A stretch of DNA of 64,000 nt from Halobacteria archaeon AArc-dxtr1 (GTDB lineage Archaea > Halobacteriota > Halobacteria > Halobacteriales > Natrialbaceae), in NCBI GenBank assembly GCA_025517425.1, contig JAOPJY010000001.1:186001-250000 (forward strand), in the 5' to 3' direction. Position numbers and translations under genes: made by a program. Of the stretch, positions 44,574-53,375 are shown one piece after another (position 1 is the first letter of the stretch; each line of letters starts with the position of its first letter). Below the pieces are notes generated by a model. That model was not told the origin of the DNA and searched no databases. It saw nothing but the letters and a program-made list of their open reading frames with translations.

Positions 44574-44658
44574 TATCTCAAATCGCGGTTACTGTTCCAC
44601 CTGTATTGACCGCCGCGAGACTCCCTCTTTCCAGAAGTTTCGACAACGCAGCAGTCGA

Positions 44659-45225
44659 TCACAACGTCCGCTGGCGCCCCTTCGGCACCATCGAGCGCAG
44701 TTCGCCGTGGACGTAGAGGCCGATGCCGAGCGGTTCGATGTCTTCGGCAATGTCGTGGGCGGCGATCAGATAGCCCCAGTCGCCGTCCCACTTTAGCTCC
44801 TGGTCCTCGCCGGCGGCGAACCGCTGGGCCTGCTCGCGGGTGAGCTCGATCACACACGAGTCAGCTGCCCGACCGAACCGCTGGGCGAAGTCGGTCGTGG
44901 GCTTCCAGTGTTCCTGGCGGGTCCGCAGGCAGGTCATTCCTATCGCTTCGATCTCGATTGGCGTGGGGAGTTCGGCGGCGCAGATCCAGATCTTGCCAGC
45001 GCCTTTCTCCCAGAAGGTGTGCTCTGCGAACGTCTCGGGCCCGATGGCGAACCGGTCCTCGAAGTACTCGAGGACCTCCTGGCGGCTAACCCGACCCTCG
45101 ACGGTCCGGTCTGTGGGCGTCTCGGGGAGGCGGGCGAAGCGCTGACCGTCATTTTGTTCGAGGGGGAGGGATTCGTCGCCGGTCCCCGTTCCGTCGGTTG
45201 CGTTCGGCTCCCGTCCGTCCGCCAT
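44659..45225 (-). CDS. PUA-like domain partner of RsmF-type methyltransferase
   Basis: 188 residues from the ATG at 45225, which overlaps the methyltransferase stop by one base (TGATG). The C-terminal part QAQRFAAGEDQELKWDGDWG, LGIGLYVHGELRSMVPKGRQ resembles the PUA-like C-terminal domain fused to RsmF-type rRNA methyltransferases in other organisms. The N-terminal half includes LEYFEDRFAIGPETFAEHTF. Likely the separately encoded RNA-binding part. Named by structural analogy only. Confidence 0.7.
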   Translation of the reverse strand: MADGREPNATDGTGTGDESLPLEQNDGQRFARLPETPTDRTVEGRVSRQEVLEYFEDRFAIGPETFAEHTFWEKGAGKIWICAAELPTPIEIEAIGMTCLRTRQEHWKPTTDFAQRFGRAADSCVIELTREQAQRFAAGEDQELKWDGDWGYLIAAHDIAEDIEPLGIGLYVHGELRSMVPKGRQRTL

Positions 45226-46184
45226 CAGGCGGTCACCTCCAGCTTCGCGACGAAGAAGCCGCCGGTATCGTTGTGGTGGGGGTAGATCCGGGCCGCCTTC
45301 TCGAGGCTCGGATCGAACGTTTCGCCGCCCCACTCCGCGAGCCCGGGTGCGTGCTCGAGCCCGAGATCGAAGTCGACGACGCGGCAGTCTTCCTCGTCCA
45401 GTGCGTGCTGGACCACGGCTTCGTTCTCTTCCGGGGCGAACGTACACGTCGAGTAGACGACGGTGCCGCCCTCGCGGGTGGCCTGGATCGCCCGCCGCAG
45501 AATGCCTTTCTGGATGCCGGCGACCGAAGAGATGTGGCCCTCGGACCAGTTGTCGAGCGCGTCGGGGTTCTTCCGGATCGTCCCCTCGCAGGAGCAGGGG
45601 GCGTCGACGAGTGTGCGGTCGAAGGCATCAAAGTCGAACGGATTGAGCGAGAACGTCCGCGCGTCGCGGTTCGTCACCGCGAGGCTCGTCGCCCCCAGGC
45701 GCTCGGCGTTGAAGCGCAGTGCCGAGAGCCGGCCCAGATTGTTGTCGTTGGCGACGACGAGGCCGCGGTCGTCCATCAGCGCCGCGAGCTGGGTCGCCTT
45801 CCCGCCGGGGGCGGCACAGCAGTCCCAGACGCGCTCGCCCGGCTGCGGGTCGAGGACCACGGGCGGCACGGCAGAGACCTCCTCCTGGCCGTGGGTAAAG
45901 CCGTGAAACGAGGCCCACGTCGAGCCGGGAGAGTCAGTATCGAGTGTCAGCACGCGGGGGTTCCAGTCGGCCTGTTCGTAGCCGACGCCGCCCTCCTCGA
46001 GCGTTGCCATCGCGCGCTCGGCGGTCGCCTTGATCGTGTTCACGCGGACGGCCGACCCGAGCGGGCGCTCGCAGGCCGCGAGAAACGCCTCGAAGTCGTC
46101 GACGATCGGCCGATACCGCTCGAGTGGCTCCATTGCCCGCCAGTTCGGCCGGTCGCGGTTTGTGCGTTTCGAAGCGCTACCCAT
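45225..46184 (-). CDS. NOL1/NOP2/Sun family RNA m5C methyltransferase
   Basis: 319 residues from ATG 46184 (ATG 46133 is an alternative). SAM-binding CCAAPGGKATQLAALMDD, catalytic cysteines in VDAPCSCEGTIRKN and VYSTCTFAPEENEAVVQ, as in RsmB/RsmF. Methylates cytosine C5 in rRNA or tRNA. The next gene carries a PUA-like domain and overlaps it by one base. Divergent from a regulator gene. Confidence 0.94.
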   Translation of the reverse strand: MGSASKRTNRDRPNWRAMEPLERYRPIVDDFEAFLAACERPLGSAVRVNTIKATAERAMATLEEGGVGYEQADWNPRVLTLDTDSPGSTWASFHGFTHGQEEVSAVPPVVLDPQPGERVWDCCAAPGGKATQLAALMDDRGLVVANDNNLGRLSALRFNAERLGATSLAVTNRDARTFSLNPFDFDAFDRTLVDAPCSCEGTIRKNPDALDNWSEGHISSVAGIQKGILRRAIQATREGGTVVYSTCTFAPEENEAVVQHALDEEDCRVVDFDLGLEHAPGLAEWGGETFDPSLEKAARIYPHHNDTGGFFVAKLEVTA

Positions 46185-46252
46185 CCGCTGTAGGTTGTCA
46201 ACGGATTGATTGGTTGATGAATATTTTTGTTCTTGCCCGTGTAGTGGCATGT

Positions 46253-46702
46253 ATGACCATGGCACGGTTCGAGAACGGACAGCGTGTCATCGACCGATGG
46301 GACGAGGTCTTCAGAGCCCTCTCCGCAGAGCCTCGTCGACAGCTCGTTGTCTCCCTGCTGGATCGTCCCGACGGTGATCCGGCACCGCTGCCAGAATGCG
46401 CGGTCAATCCGAACGTACCCATCGACGCAGAACAGCTCCGACAGGAGCTATACCACCGTCACCTTCCGTTGCTCGCCGAGATGAAGTTCGTCGAGTGGCG
46501 CGACGACCCCTTCGAGGCCGTCCGTGGCTCCCGATTCGACGAGGTAGCAGTCGTCTTTCGTTCCCTCTACGCAGACGCAGTGGAGCTCCCCGACTCGCTG
46601 GTCGTCGGCTGCCAGCGACTCGAACGTGAACGCCAGCACGACGATCGCAAGCATGGCCACCGCCAGCAGGGCGATCACGAGGTCACCGCTGAGGAGGACT
46701 GA
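46253..46702 (+). CDS. Winged-helix-type regulator, haloarchaeal
   Basis: 149 residues from ATG 46253 (46259 also in frame). VFRALSAEPRRQLVVSLLDR is the ArsR/DUF7344-type helix-turn-helix opening, and YHRHLPLLAEMKFVEWRDDP the recognition helix and wing. The last 45 residues contain an Arg/His/Gln-rich tail and no membrane segment. Divergent from the RNA methyltransferase. Target unknown. Confidence 0.75.
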   Translation: MTMARFENGQRVIDRWDEVFRALSAEPRRQLVVSLLDRPDGDPAPLPECAVNPNVPIDAEQLRQELYHRHLPLLAEMKFVEWRDDPFEAVRGSRFDEVAVVFRSLYADAVELPDSLVVGCQRLERERQHDDRKHGHRQQGDHEVTAEED

Positions 46703-46762
46703 TGTGACTCAGGAGTCGAGTCGACCAAAACGCCTATTCGACGGCTGGCCGTCGGTCGCCCC

Positions 46763-47605
46763 ATGGAACGCGACACTGCGACGGCGATTGACGCAGCGGC
46801 CTGTCCGCTGGCGAACGGGATGCCGATGCTCGGGCTCGGAACGTGGAAGAACACGGACCCCGAGCAGTGTGCCGAAAGCGTCCGTTTCGCCCTCGAGTCG
46901 GGCTATCGCCACATCGACACCGCCCAGATCTACGAGAACGAGGCCGCTGTCGGCGACGGGATCGCCGCCGCCGACGTCGACCGGGAGGACATCTTCTTGG
47001 CGACGAAGATCTGGACCTCAAATCTCGCACCCGAGGACGTCCTCGAGACGGCCCGTGAGAGCCTGAACCGACTCGGCGTCGAGTACGTCGACCTTCTGTA
47101 CGTCCACTGGCCGACCGGCGCCTACGATCCCCAGGAGACGCTCGCGGCGTTCGACCAGCTCTACGACGAGGGACTGATCGAGGCAGTCGGCGTCAGCAAC
47201 TTCGAACCCGAACAGCTCGACGTCGCTGTGGAGACGTGCGACGCGCCGATCCTCGCGAACCAGGTCGAGTTGCATCCGCTACTTCCCCAGGAAGAGCTTC
47301 GCGAGGCGTGTGCCGCCCACGACGTCGAGGTCGTCGCCTACTCGCCGCTTGCCCACGGTGAGCTCTTCGGCGAACCGACGATCGGTGAGATCGCAGACAA
47401 ACACGGTGTCTCGGAAGCGCAGGTCGCTCTGGCCTGGCTCCGCGAGAAGGGGATCACCGCGATTCCGAAAGCCACCAGTTCCGAGCACATTGCGGACAAC
47501 TGGGCCTCGCTCTCGCTCGACCTCGAGTCCGAGGACGTTGCCGCCATCGACGCTATCGACGAGATCGACCGATTCAACGATCCGGCGATGGCTCCCTGGA
47601 ACTGA
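46763..47605 (+). CDS. Aldo/keto reductase (2)
   Basis: 280 residues. Tetrad D52, Y57, K82, H115 (YRHIDTAQIYENE; LATKIWT; LYVHWPTG); GVSNFEPEQLDVAV, NQVELHPLLPQEEL and IPKATSSEHIADNW complete the AKR pattern. NADPH-dependent reduction of carbonyls; substrate unknown. Paralogue of the AKR at 13599-14438. Confidence 0.94.
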   Translation: MERDTATAIDAAACPLANGMPMLGLGTWKNTDPEQCAESVRFALESGYRHIDTAQIYENEAAVGDGIAAADVDREDIFLATKIWTSNLAPEDVLETARESLNRLGVEYVDLLYVHWPTGAYDPQETLAAFDQLYDEGLIEAVGVSNFEPEQLDVAVETCDAPILANQVELHPLLPQEELREACAAHDVEVVAYSPLAHGELFGEPTIGEIADKHGVSEAQVALAWLREKGITAIPKATSSEHIADNWASLSLDLESEDVAAIDAIDEIDRFNDPAMAPWN

Positions 47606-47707
47606 CCTCCCGATATCGGCTGCGGGGTAACTCGACGCGAGATCGGTCCCGAATCGGGACCGTCACGAGAGGGAAAGCTTACGGTTTCCGAGCAGATTGG
47701 AATCGAT

Positions 47708-48454
47708 ATGTCTACCCGCGCACGCAACCGCGACGGTGATGGTCTCGTCGGCGCGGTGAAAGTCGACTTACAGCGCTTACACGGGGCGTGGATGGAACTC
47801 GTCTTCCCCCGCCAGCGCGGCCGCGGTCACTCTGTCATGGGCAAGTGGAAGCCGGAGTCCCTCCCCCAGCGTATCGCGTTTCTGGCGTGGAGTCTCCTGG
47901 GAGCTGTCGGACTGCTCGCAGTCTACCCACTCGCCGTCTTCGGGCTCGCAACGCGATTCTACGCGGCGAAACTCGACTCCACCCGAACCCGTCTGGGCGT
48001 CGTCGGCGTCACCGGTATCGCCATCCTCGTCTGGGGATCGCTGACCGTCCTCGCACACGTACAACTGTCCTTCGACGGGTTCCTCGCCGTCGCCGCAGCA
48101 AGCCTCGTCGCCGTCGTCGCGACCGCCCTCGCTGCCGTCTTCTCGAAGGTCGGGGGGAGAGTCGTCTCCGTCCTGCTCGCGTACCCCTTCGCGATGACTG
48201 CGCTCTTTCTCCCGCCGGTCGTCGCGGCGCTCGTGACGCCGTCGCTCGAGGGTGTCGTCCTCGATCCGAGCTACTCGCTCGCGATCTGGATCTTAGACAA
48301 CGTGTTGTTCGTCGCGGGCGCAAACGAGTTCCTCCGGACGAACTTCGAGCTCGCCGGACCCGCCTACGCGGCGATGTGGGTCGGCATCTCGTTCCCGCTT
48401 GGCTGGTTCCTCGGCGTCCTCATCGCGCTGGCCAACGTCGTCCGCCCGCAGTAA
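47708..48454 (+). CDS. Haloarchaeal polytopic membrane protein
   Basis: 248 residues. A cytoplasmic N-terminus (1-55) with MELVFPRQRGRGHSVMGKWKP, then five or six hydrophobic segments (for example LAWSLLGAVGLLAVYPLAVF; VGVTGIAILVWGSLTVLAHV; GISFPLGWFLGVLIALANVV). No known transporter motif. Upstream of the M48 operon by 100 bp. Function unknown. Confidence 0.82.
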   Translation: MSTRARNRDGDGLVGAVKVDLQRLHGAWMELVFPRQRGRGHSVMGKWKPESLPQRIAFLAWSLLGAVGLLAVYPLAVFGLATRFYAAKLDSTRTRLGVVGVTGIAILVWGSLTVLAHVQLSFDGFLAVAAASLVAVVATALAAVFSKVGGRVVSVLLAYPFAMTALFLPPVVAALVTPSLEGVVLDPSYSLAIWILDNVLFVAGANEFLRTNFELAGPAYAAMWVGISFPLGWFLGVLIALANVVRPQ

Positions 48455-48554
48455 GCCGGGCGGATCGCACGACACTGTTACCACCGTCCAACCCCCTCCT
48501 CCCAGATTACAAAATCTTTTGACAGTAGCTGCGAAAGACGGACTAACGCACTCT

Positions 48555-49637
48555 ATGGCCCTCCCGCTCCGCATCGGTGCCGTCCTCGCGGTCATCCTCG
48601 CTGTGAACGCCCTGTTCGTGCTCGTCCTGCTGTGGGCGTACGGCGTCTTCCTGCCGGCCGTCGTCGCCGGGAGCGTCGTCTTCGTCCAGCACGGCGAGTT
48701 CGGGGCAGACGTCCTCCGCCTGCCGGTCTCCCTGTCGACGGCGCTCGCCCTCGTCGCGGCCTTCCTCCTCGCGCAGGTGTACTACGGCTACCGGCGCGTG
48801 CTCTCGGGAACGCGCGGGGGCGGCGACCGGGATCACGACGTCTCCCGCGTCGTTCGCCGGCTGGCCGCGACCGTCGACGTCCCCGAGCCCGACGTTCGCG
48901 TCGTCGACTCGGACGTACCGAGCTGTTACACCGTCGGCCGGGTCACTGACGCGACGATCGTCCTGACGACCGGATTGATCGAGCGCCTCGACGCCGGCGA
49001 GCTCGAGGCCGTTCTCGCCCACGAGCTCGCCCACATCGCAAACCGCGACGTGACGCTGATGACCATCACGACGCTGTTCGTCGAGATCGCAGACCGCGCC
49101 TACCGCGGTGCGCGTCTCGCCCGTCGGGCCGTGTTCGACCGCGACACGGTGTCGACCGAGGGGCGCCTCGCGGTCCGCTGGTTTCTCCCGCTGGTCGCGC
49201 TGACGTACGTCTTCGTCGCACCGCTGCTCTGGGCGTTTCCGACGATCGCGAACTGGGCGACCCGAACCCTCTCTCACGCCCGCGAGTTCGCCGCTGACGA
49301 CGCGGCCGCACGGATCACCGGCGATCCCCTCGCGCTCGCGACGGCGCTGCTGGCGCTCGAGGCGGAGTCACCGACGCCCGAGACGGACCTCCGGGCGGCC
49401 ACGATCCGCGCCCTCTGTGTCGCCCCGGTCGAGCCGGTCAGCGGCGACGAGGCGGTGTCGGTACCCGACCCGAGAGCGGCGCCCGCGGAGTCGGATCGAC
49501 GCGAGCGAGTCGCGGCCTGGCTCGCGGGCGAGACGCCGGCGACCACTCCCGATAGCGGCTCCGACACGCACCCGCCCGTCGACGCCCGGATCCGCCGGCT
49601 GCAGGCGATCGCCGCCGAACTGGAGGGGCGGCCGTGA
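48555..49637 (+). CDS. HtpX-like M48 family membrane metalloprotease
   Basis: 360 residues from ATG 48555. Two N-terminal helices, then the M48 core: zinc-binding HELAH (156-160) and E244 in SHAREFAADDAAARI as third ligand, followed by two membrane segments between. A Ser/Pro/Asp-rich C-terminus. Cleaves misfolded membrane proteins in bacterial HtpX. Its stop overlaps the next start (GTG) by 4 bp. Confidence 0.93.
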   Translation: MALPLRIGAVLAVILAVNALFVLVLLWAYGVFLPAVVAGSVVFVQHGEFGADVLRLPVSLSTALALVAAFLLAQVYYGYRRVLSGTRGGGDRDHDVSRVVRRLAATVDVPEPDVRVVDSDVPSCYTVGRVTDATIVLTTGLIERLDAGELEAVLAHELAHIANRDVTLMTITTLFVEIADRAYRGARLARRAVFDRDTVSTEGRLAVRWFLPLVALTYVFVAPLLWAFPTIANWATRTLSHAREFAADDAAARITGDPLALATALLALEAESPTPETDLRAATIRALCVAPVEPVSGDEAVSVPDPRAAPAESDRRERVAAWLAGETPATTPDSGSDTHPPVDARIRRLQAIAAELEGRP

Positions 49638-51259
49638 CCGACGGCCGACGGATCGCGGTCGCTCTCGGCTGCGTCGTCTGTCTCCTGCTCGTCGCGACCG
49701 CGCTCCCCGCGGCCGATCCGCGGATCCCCTCGCCGGGCAGTTCCGAGGGCGACCCCGCGGCCGGCGAGTGGGACGCCATCGACGCGACGCCGGCGTGGGA
49801 CCTCGAACCGACCGACGACGAGCGCGAGGCGGAGAGTGACGACGATCGGATGATCTCCGTCGACGGTCCCGTCGAGGCGGGCGGCGAGGTGCTGGTCACC
49901 GTCGACTCCGCTAGCAGCTTCTTCGAGAGCCTGGCTGTCGAGGTGAACGACGAACCCGCCGGAGAGACCGACCAGGGGAACCTCCAGGTCGACGTTCCCT
50001 ACGCCGAGGAGATGACCGTCCGCGTTCCCGAAGAGAACCTCTCGCGGACGTTCGACGTCGAGACTGACGCGACGATCGAGACCGGCGACGGCGCCGCCCC
50101 GAACGCCGAGTTCGACCTCTCCGCGACGGTCGGCTCGACGCCGCTGTCGGGCGCGGCGGTCTCGCTCGATGGCGAGCCGGTCACGAGGACCGACGACGAG
50201 GGCGACGCGACGGTGACGCTTCCGGAGAGAACCGGACCAGCCGACCTCCGCGTCGAGCGGGGACCGGTCGAGGAGACGCACACCGTCGAGATTGCCGAGC
50301 CGACCGTCGCGTTCGTCTCGCCGCTACTGTTCCCGGGCTCGCCGGCTCCGGTCCAGGTGTCGGCCGACGGGGCCGGCGTTGCGGACGCGACGGTTTCGGT
50401 CGAGGGCGGCGGCTCCGCGACGACCGACGATGACGGGCGGGCGTACGTGTGGCTCCCGATCGACGACGAGGCGACGGTCACGGCGACGGTCGGCGAGGAA
50501 CCCGCGACGGCCACCGCCGGCAACCTCTACCTCAGGCTCGCGGCGCTGGTCGTGTTCGTTCCGGGGATCGGCTACGGGCTGGCTGTAACGTACGTCCGAC
50601 TCGCCGCCCGTCGCGAGGGGCGTCGGGGTGTGTTCGACGGTCGGACGCTCGCGCTTGCGGGGCTCCTCGCCGGGCTGTCGGACGCCGTCAGGGGGACGCT
50701 CCGGAGGCCGACGCTCCCTGCCTCGCCGTCCGAACTGCTCGGGCGCTTTTGGATCTCCTCTCTGCCACGGCTTGCGGTTCCCCGCCCCACATTCCGGCCG
50801 CCGCGCATCGGATCGCTCCTCCCGTCGATCGGGGCCGCGATGGGATCGCTGTCCGTGCTCGCCTCGCTCCGCGGGACGACCGAGCGCTCCGACGATCTGC
50901 CCGGCCGGAGCTGGTCCGCGGCCGACGACGAGGACGACGAACCGGTCGACGGCGACGGATCCGCGGCGCCGTCGACCGAGCCGCTGACCCCGCACGGCCC
51001 CCGCGCCGAGATCCGCGCGGCCTGGCACGCGTTTCTCGACCGCCTCGGAGTCACAGACCGCGAGACGATGACGCCGGGGCAGGCGGCCAGGCGGGCGACC
51101 GCCGACGGCTTCCCGGGCGACCGCGTCGAACGGCTGGTCGCGATCTTCCGGGACGTCGAGTACGGCGGCCGGGATCCCTCCGTCGAGCAGGCCGCACAGG
51201 CCCACGAGACGGCGTCCGAACTGGCTGACGCGGATGAGGACGAGGAGGGATCGCCGTGA
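49634..51259 (+). CDS. DUF4129 domain membrane protein
   Basis: 541 residues, GTG start in a 4-bp overlap with the protease. N-terminal signal-like helix, long extracellular Asp/Glu-rich beta region (Ig-like: VAFVSPLLFPGSPAPVQVSA), one or two helices near 300 (LRLAALVVFVPGIGYGLAV), and a C-terminal DUF4129 (RAAWHAFLDRLGVTDRETMT; EYGGRDPSVEQAA). In haloarchaea this accompanies DUF58 and MoxR. Substrate unknown. Confidence 0.9.
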   Translation: MTDGRRIAVALGCVVCLLLVATALPAADPRIPSPGSSEGDPAAGEWDAIDATPAWDLEPTDDEREAESDDDRMISVDGPVEAGGEVLVTVDSASSFFESLAVEVNDEPAGETDQGNLQVDVPYAEEMTVRVPEENLSRTFDVETDATIETGDGAAPNAEFDLSATVGSTPLSGAAVSLDGEPVTRTDDEGDATVTLPERTGPADLRVERGPVEETHTVEIAEPTVAFVSPLLFPGSPAPVQVSADGAGVADATVSVEGGGSATTDDDGRAYVWLPIDDEATVTATVGEEPATATAGNLYLRLAALVVFVPGIGYGLAVTYVRLAARREGRRGVFDGRTLALAGLLAGLSDAVRGTLRRPTLPASPSELLGRFWISSLPRLAVPRPTFRPPRIGSLLPSIGAAMGSLSVLASLRGTTERSDDLPGRSWSAADDEDDEPVDGDGSAAPSTEPLTPHGPRAEIRAAWHAFLDRLGVTDRETMTPGQAARRATADGFPGDRVERLVAIFRDVEYGGRDPSVEQAAQAHETASELADADEDEEGSP

Positions 51260-51996
51260 GCTACCCCGGCGCGGGCGCGTGGCGTCGACTGGTCGGCCGA
51301 CTCGACCGGATCGACCGCGAACGGTTCGCTACCGCGGTGATCGTCGCAGGCGTCACCGTCGCGGCCGTCACCGCGCTGCTGGCAGGCTTCCTTCCCGCCG
51401 GCAACGCGTTCGCCGGTCTGCTGTATCCACTCGCGGTGCTCTTGCCGCTGTTCGGGGTCGCTCTCGCCGCCCTCGCGATCTGGTCGGTGTGGGGCGGCGC
51501 TCGATCGGCCGATCCGCCGCTGTTCGAGGGCGAACCCCCCGAAATCGGACACACTCGAACGGAGTCTCGGATCGGCCACGACGCCGAGCGCCTGCTCGGC
51601 AGTGGCGCCGCCGAGTGGTACCGCTGCTCGGCCGACGACGCGACCGAGGCGCTCTCCGAGCGACTCGTCGAGGCCGCTATCAGAACGCTCTCGGTCCGAC
51701 GCGGGCTCGACCGAGCCGCGGCCCGCGAGGCGGTTCGGTCCGGAACCTGGACCGACGACCCCGTCGCCGCGGCGTTTCTCGCGGCCGACCGCCGACAGCC
51801 GTCTGGAGAGCGCCTGCGCGCCGCGATCGATCCCGGTGCGGCTTACGGCCGACGCCTACGCCGAACGCTCGACGCGATCGCCGCGATCGACGGTCGATCG
51901 TCTCCCGCCGCGACGGACAATGCGGGCGCGATCCGGAACGAGGGCGAAGACCCCGACCAATCCGCCGCGGACGCCGAGCCGGAGGTGCGCGCATGA
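51256..51996 (+). CDS. DUF7269-like membrane protein
   Basis: 246 residues, GTG start in a 4-bp overlap. Two adjacent hydrophobic stretches at about 25-80 (FATAVIVAGVTVAAVTALLA; LLYPLAVLLPLFGVALAALA), a cytoplasmic-looking domain with RLGRG-like Arg/Glu and Ala-rich tail. Recognised only by position between DUF4129 and DUF58; the DUF number is from memory. Confidence 0.82.
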   Translation: MSYPGAGAWRRLVGRLDRIDRERFATAVIVAGVTVAAVTALLAGFLPAGNAFAGLLYPLAVLLPLFGVALAALAIWSVWGGARSADPPLFEGEPPEIGHTRTESRIGHDAERLLGSGAAEWYRCSADDATEALSERLVEAAIRTLSVRRGLDRAAAREAVRSGTWTDDPVAAAFLAADRRQPSGERLRAAIDPGAAYGRRLRRTLDAIAAIDGRSSPAATDNAGAIRNEGEDPDQSAADAEPEVRA

Positions 51997-53375
51997 GCGG
52001 GCACGACGCCGACGACGGCGGTGAGCGCGGCCAGGATCCCGTCACCGAGCGCACCGCCGGTGCCGAGTGGACGGACAGCACTGCCGAGTGGTCGGTCGCC
52101 GCCGCGGTGGGGCTCGCGGGCGTCGGACTCGCGGCGGGAAGCCAGCTGCTCGTCATCGCGGCGACGATCCCGCTGTGGTACGCCGTCGCCGCCGCCCTCG
52201 GCGACCGCGAGCCGGCGGCGGTCCGCATCGAGCGCGAGGTTGCCGTGGGAGACCCGGCGAACTCGGCCGATCGGTGGACCGCGGACGAACTCGCGACCGA
52301 CCCCGGCGACACCGTGGCGGTCCGGACGACCGTCACGAACGCCGGCTCGGAGCCGATCGTCGATCTCCGCGTCGTCGACGGCGTCCCCGACGAGCTGCCC
52401 GTGGTCTCGGGGACGCCCCGAGCGTGCGTCGCGCTCGAGCCTCTCGAGACGGCGACGATCGAGTACGAGCTGGCGCTTCGTCGCGGTGAGCACGCCTTCG
52501 ACGAGGCACGGGTTCGGGCACGCGATACGACCGGGACGGTGGCGGAGACGGTGTCGGTTCCCGCCGACGGCGCGGATACGATCAGCTGCGCACCGCCCGT
52601 TGGGACGGTGGGGCTCGCGGGCGCCACGAACGACTACGCGGGCGAGGTTCCGACCGACGAGGGCGGCAGCGGCGTCGAGTTCTACGCCGTCCGCGACTAC
52701 GATCCGGGTGATCCGGTGAGCGCGATCGACTGGCGCCGATACGGTCGCACGCGCGACCTCGCAACCGTCGAGTACCGCGCCGAGCGCTCGACTCGGATCG
52801 TCTGTCTCGTCGACGCGCGTCCGAGCCAGTTCGGCGCCGCGACGACCGCCGATCCCCCGGCAGCCGAGCTCTCGGCCGGCGCCGCCGAGCGAACGATCGA
52901 CTCGCTCGTCGACTCGGGCCATCCGACCGGCTTCGTCGGCATCTATGACGGGGATCTCGAGGTCGTCCCGCCGGGAACCGACCCGGCGACGCGAGAGCGG
53001 GTGGCCAGGGCGCTCGAGACGACGCTCGAACCGGGCCGGCGCATCCAACTGTACACCCGCTCGTGGCCCAACGGGCTCGCGCCGGAGGTCGCCGAGACGC
53101 TGCCCGGCGAGGCCCAGGTGTTCCTCTTCTCCGCGTTCGTCGACGACGAGCCGGTCTCTCTCGTGGCTGGGCTTCGGGCACGAGGGTACGCCGTCCGCGT
53201 CGTCTCGCCGGACGTCACCGTCGGCGAGGATCCCGCGACGCGGCTCGAGGCGCTCGACCGAGATGCGCGCCTGGCCCGCGCCCGGGCAGCCGGCGCCCGC
53301 GTCGTCGACTGGGATCTGGCGCGCCCGCTCGGAATCGTCCTGCGCGACGCGGTTGGAGAGGTGAGGAGCCGATGA
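51993..53375 (+). CDS. DUF58 family protein
   Basis: 460 residues, ATG overlapping the previous stop by 4 bp. Two N-terminal hydrophobic segments, a beta-sandwich domain (about 70-200), then the DUF58 signature VEFYAVRDYDPGDPVSAIDW with WRRYGRTRDLATVEYRAERS, and a VWA-like fold. DUF58 proteins work with MoxR ATPases. The MoxR gene is convergent 1.4 kb downstream. Confidence 0.92.
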   Translation: MSGHDADDGGERGQDPVTERTAGAEWTDSTAEWSVAAAVGLAGVGLAAGSQLLVIAATIPLWYAVAAALGDREPAAVRIEREVAVGDPANSADRWTADELATDPGDTVAVRTTVTNAGSEPIVDLRVVDGVPDELPVVSGTPRACVALEPLETATIEYELALRRGEHAFDEARVRARDTTGTVAETVSVPADGADTISCAPPVGTVGLAGATNDYAGEVPTDEGGSGVEFYAVRDYDPGDPVSAIDWRRYGRTRDLATVEYRAERSTRIVCLVDARPSQFGAATTADPPAAELSAGAAERTIDSLVDSGHPTGFVGIYDGDLEVVPPGTDPATRERVARALETTLEPGRRIQLYTRSWPNGLAPEVAETLPGEAQVFLFSAFVDDEPVSLVAGLRARGYAVRVVSPDVTVGEDPATRLEALDRDARLARARAAGARVVDWDLARPLGIVLRDAVGEVRSR

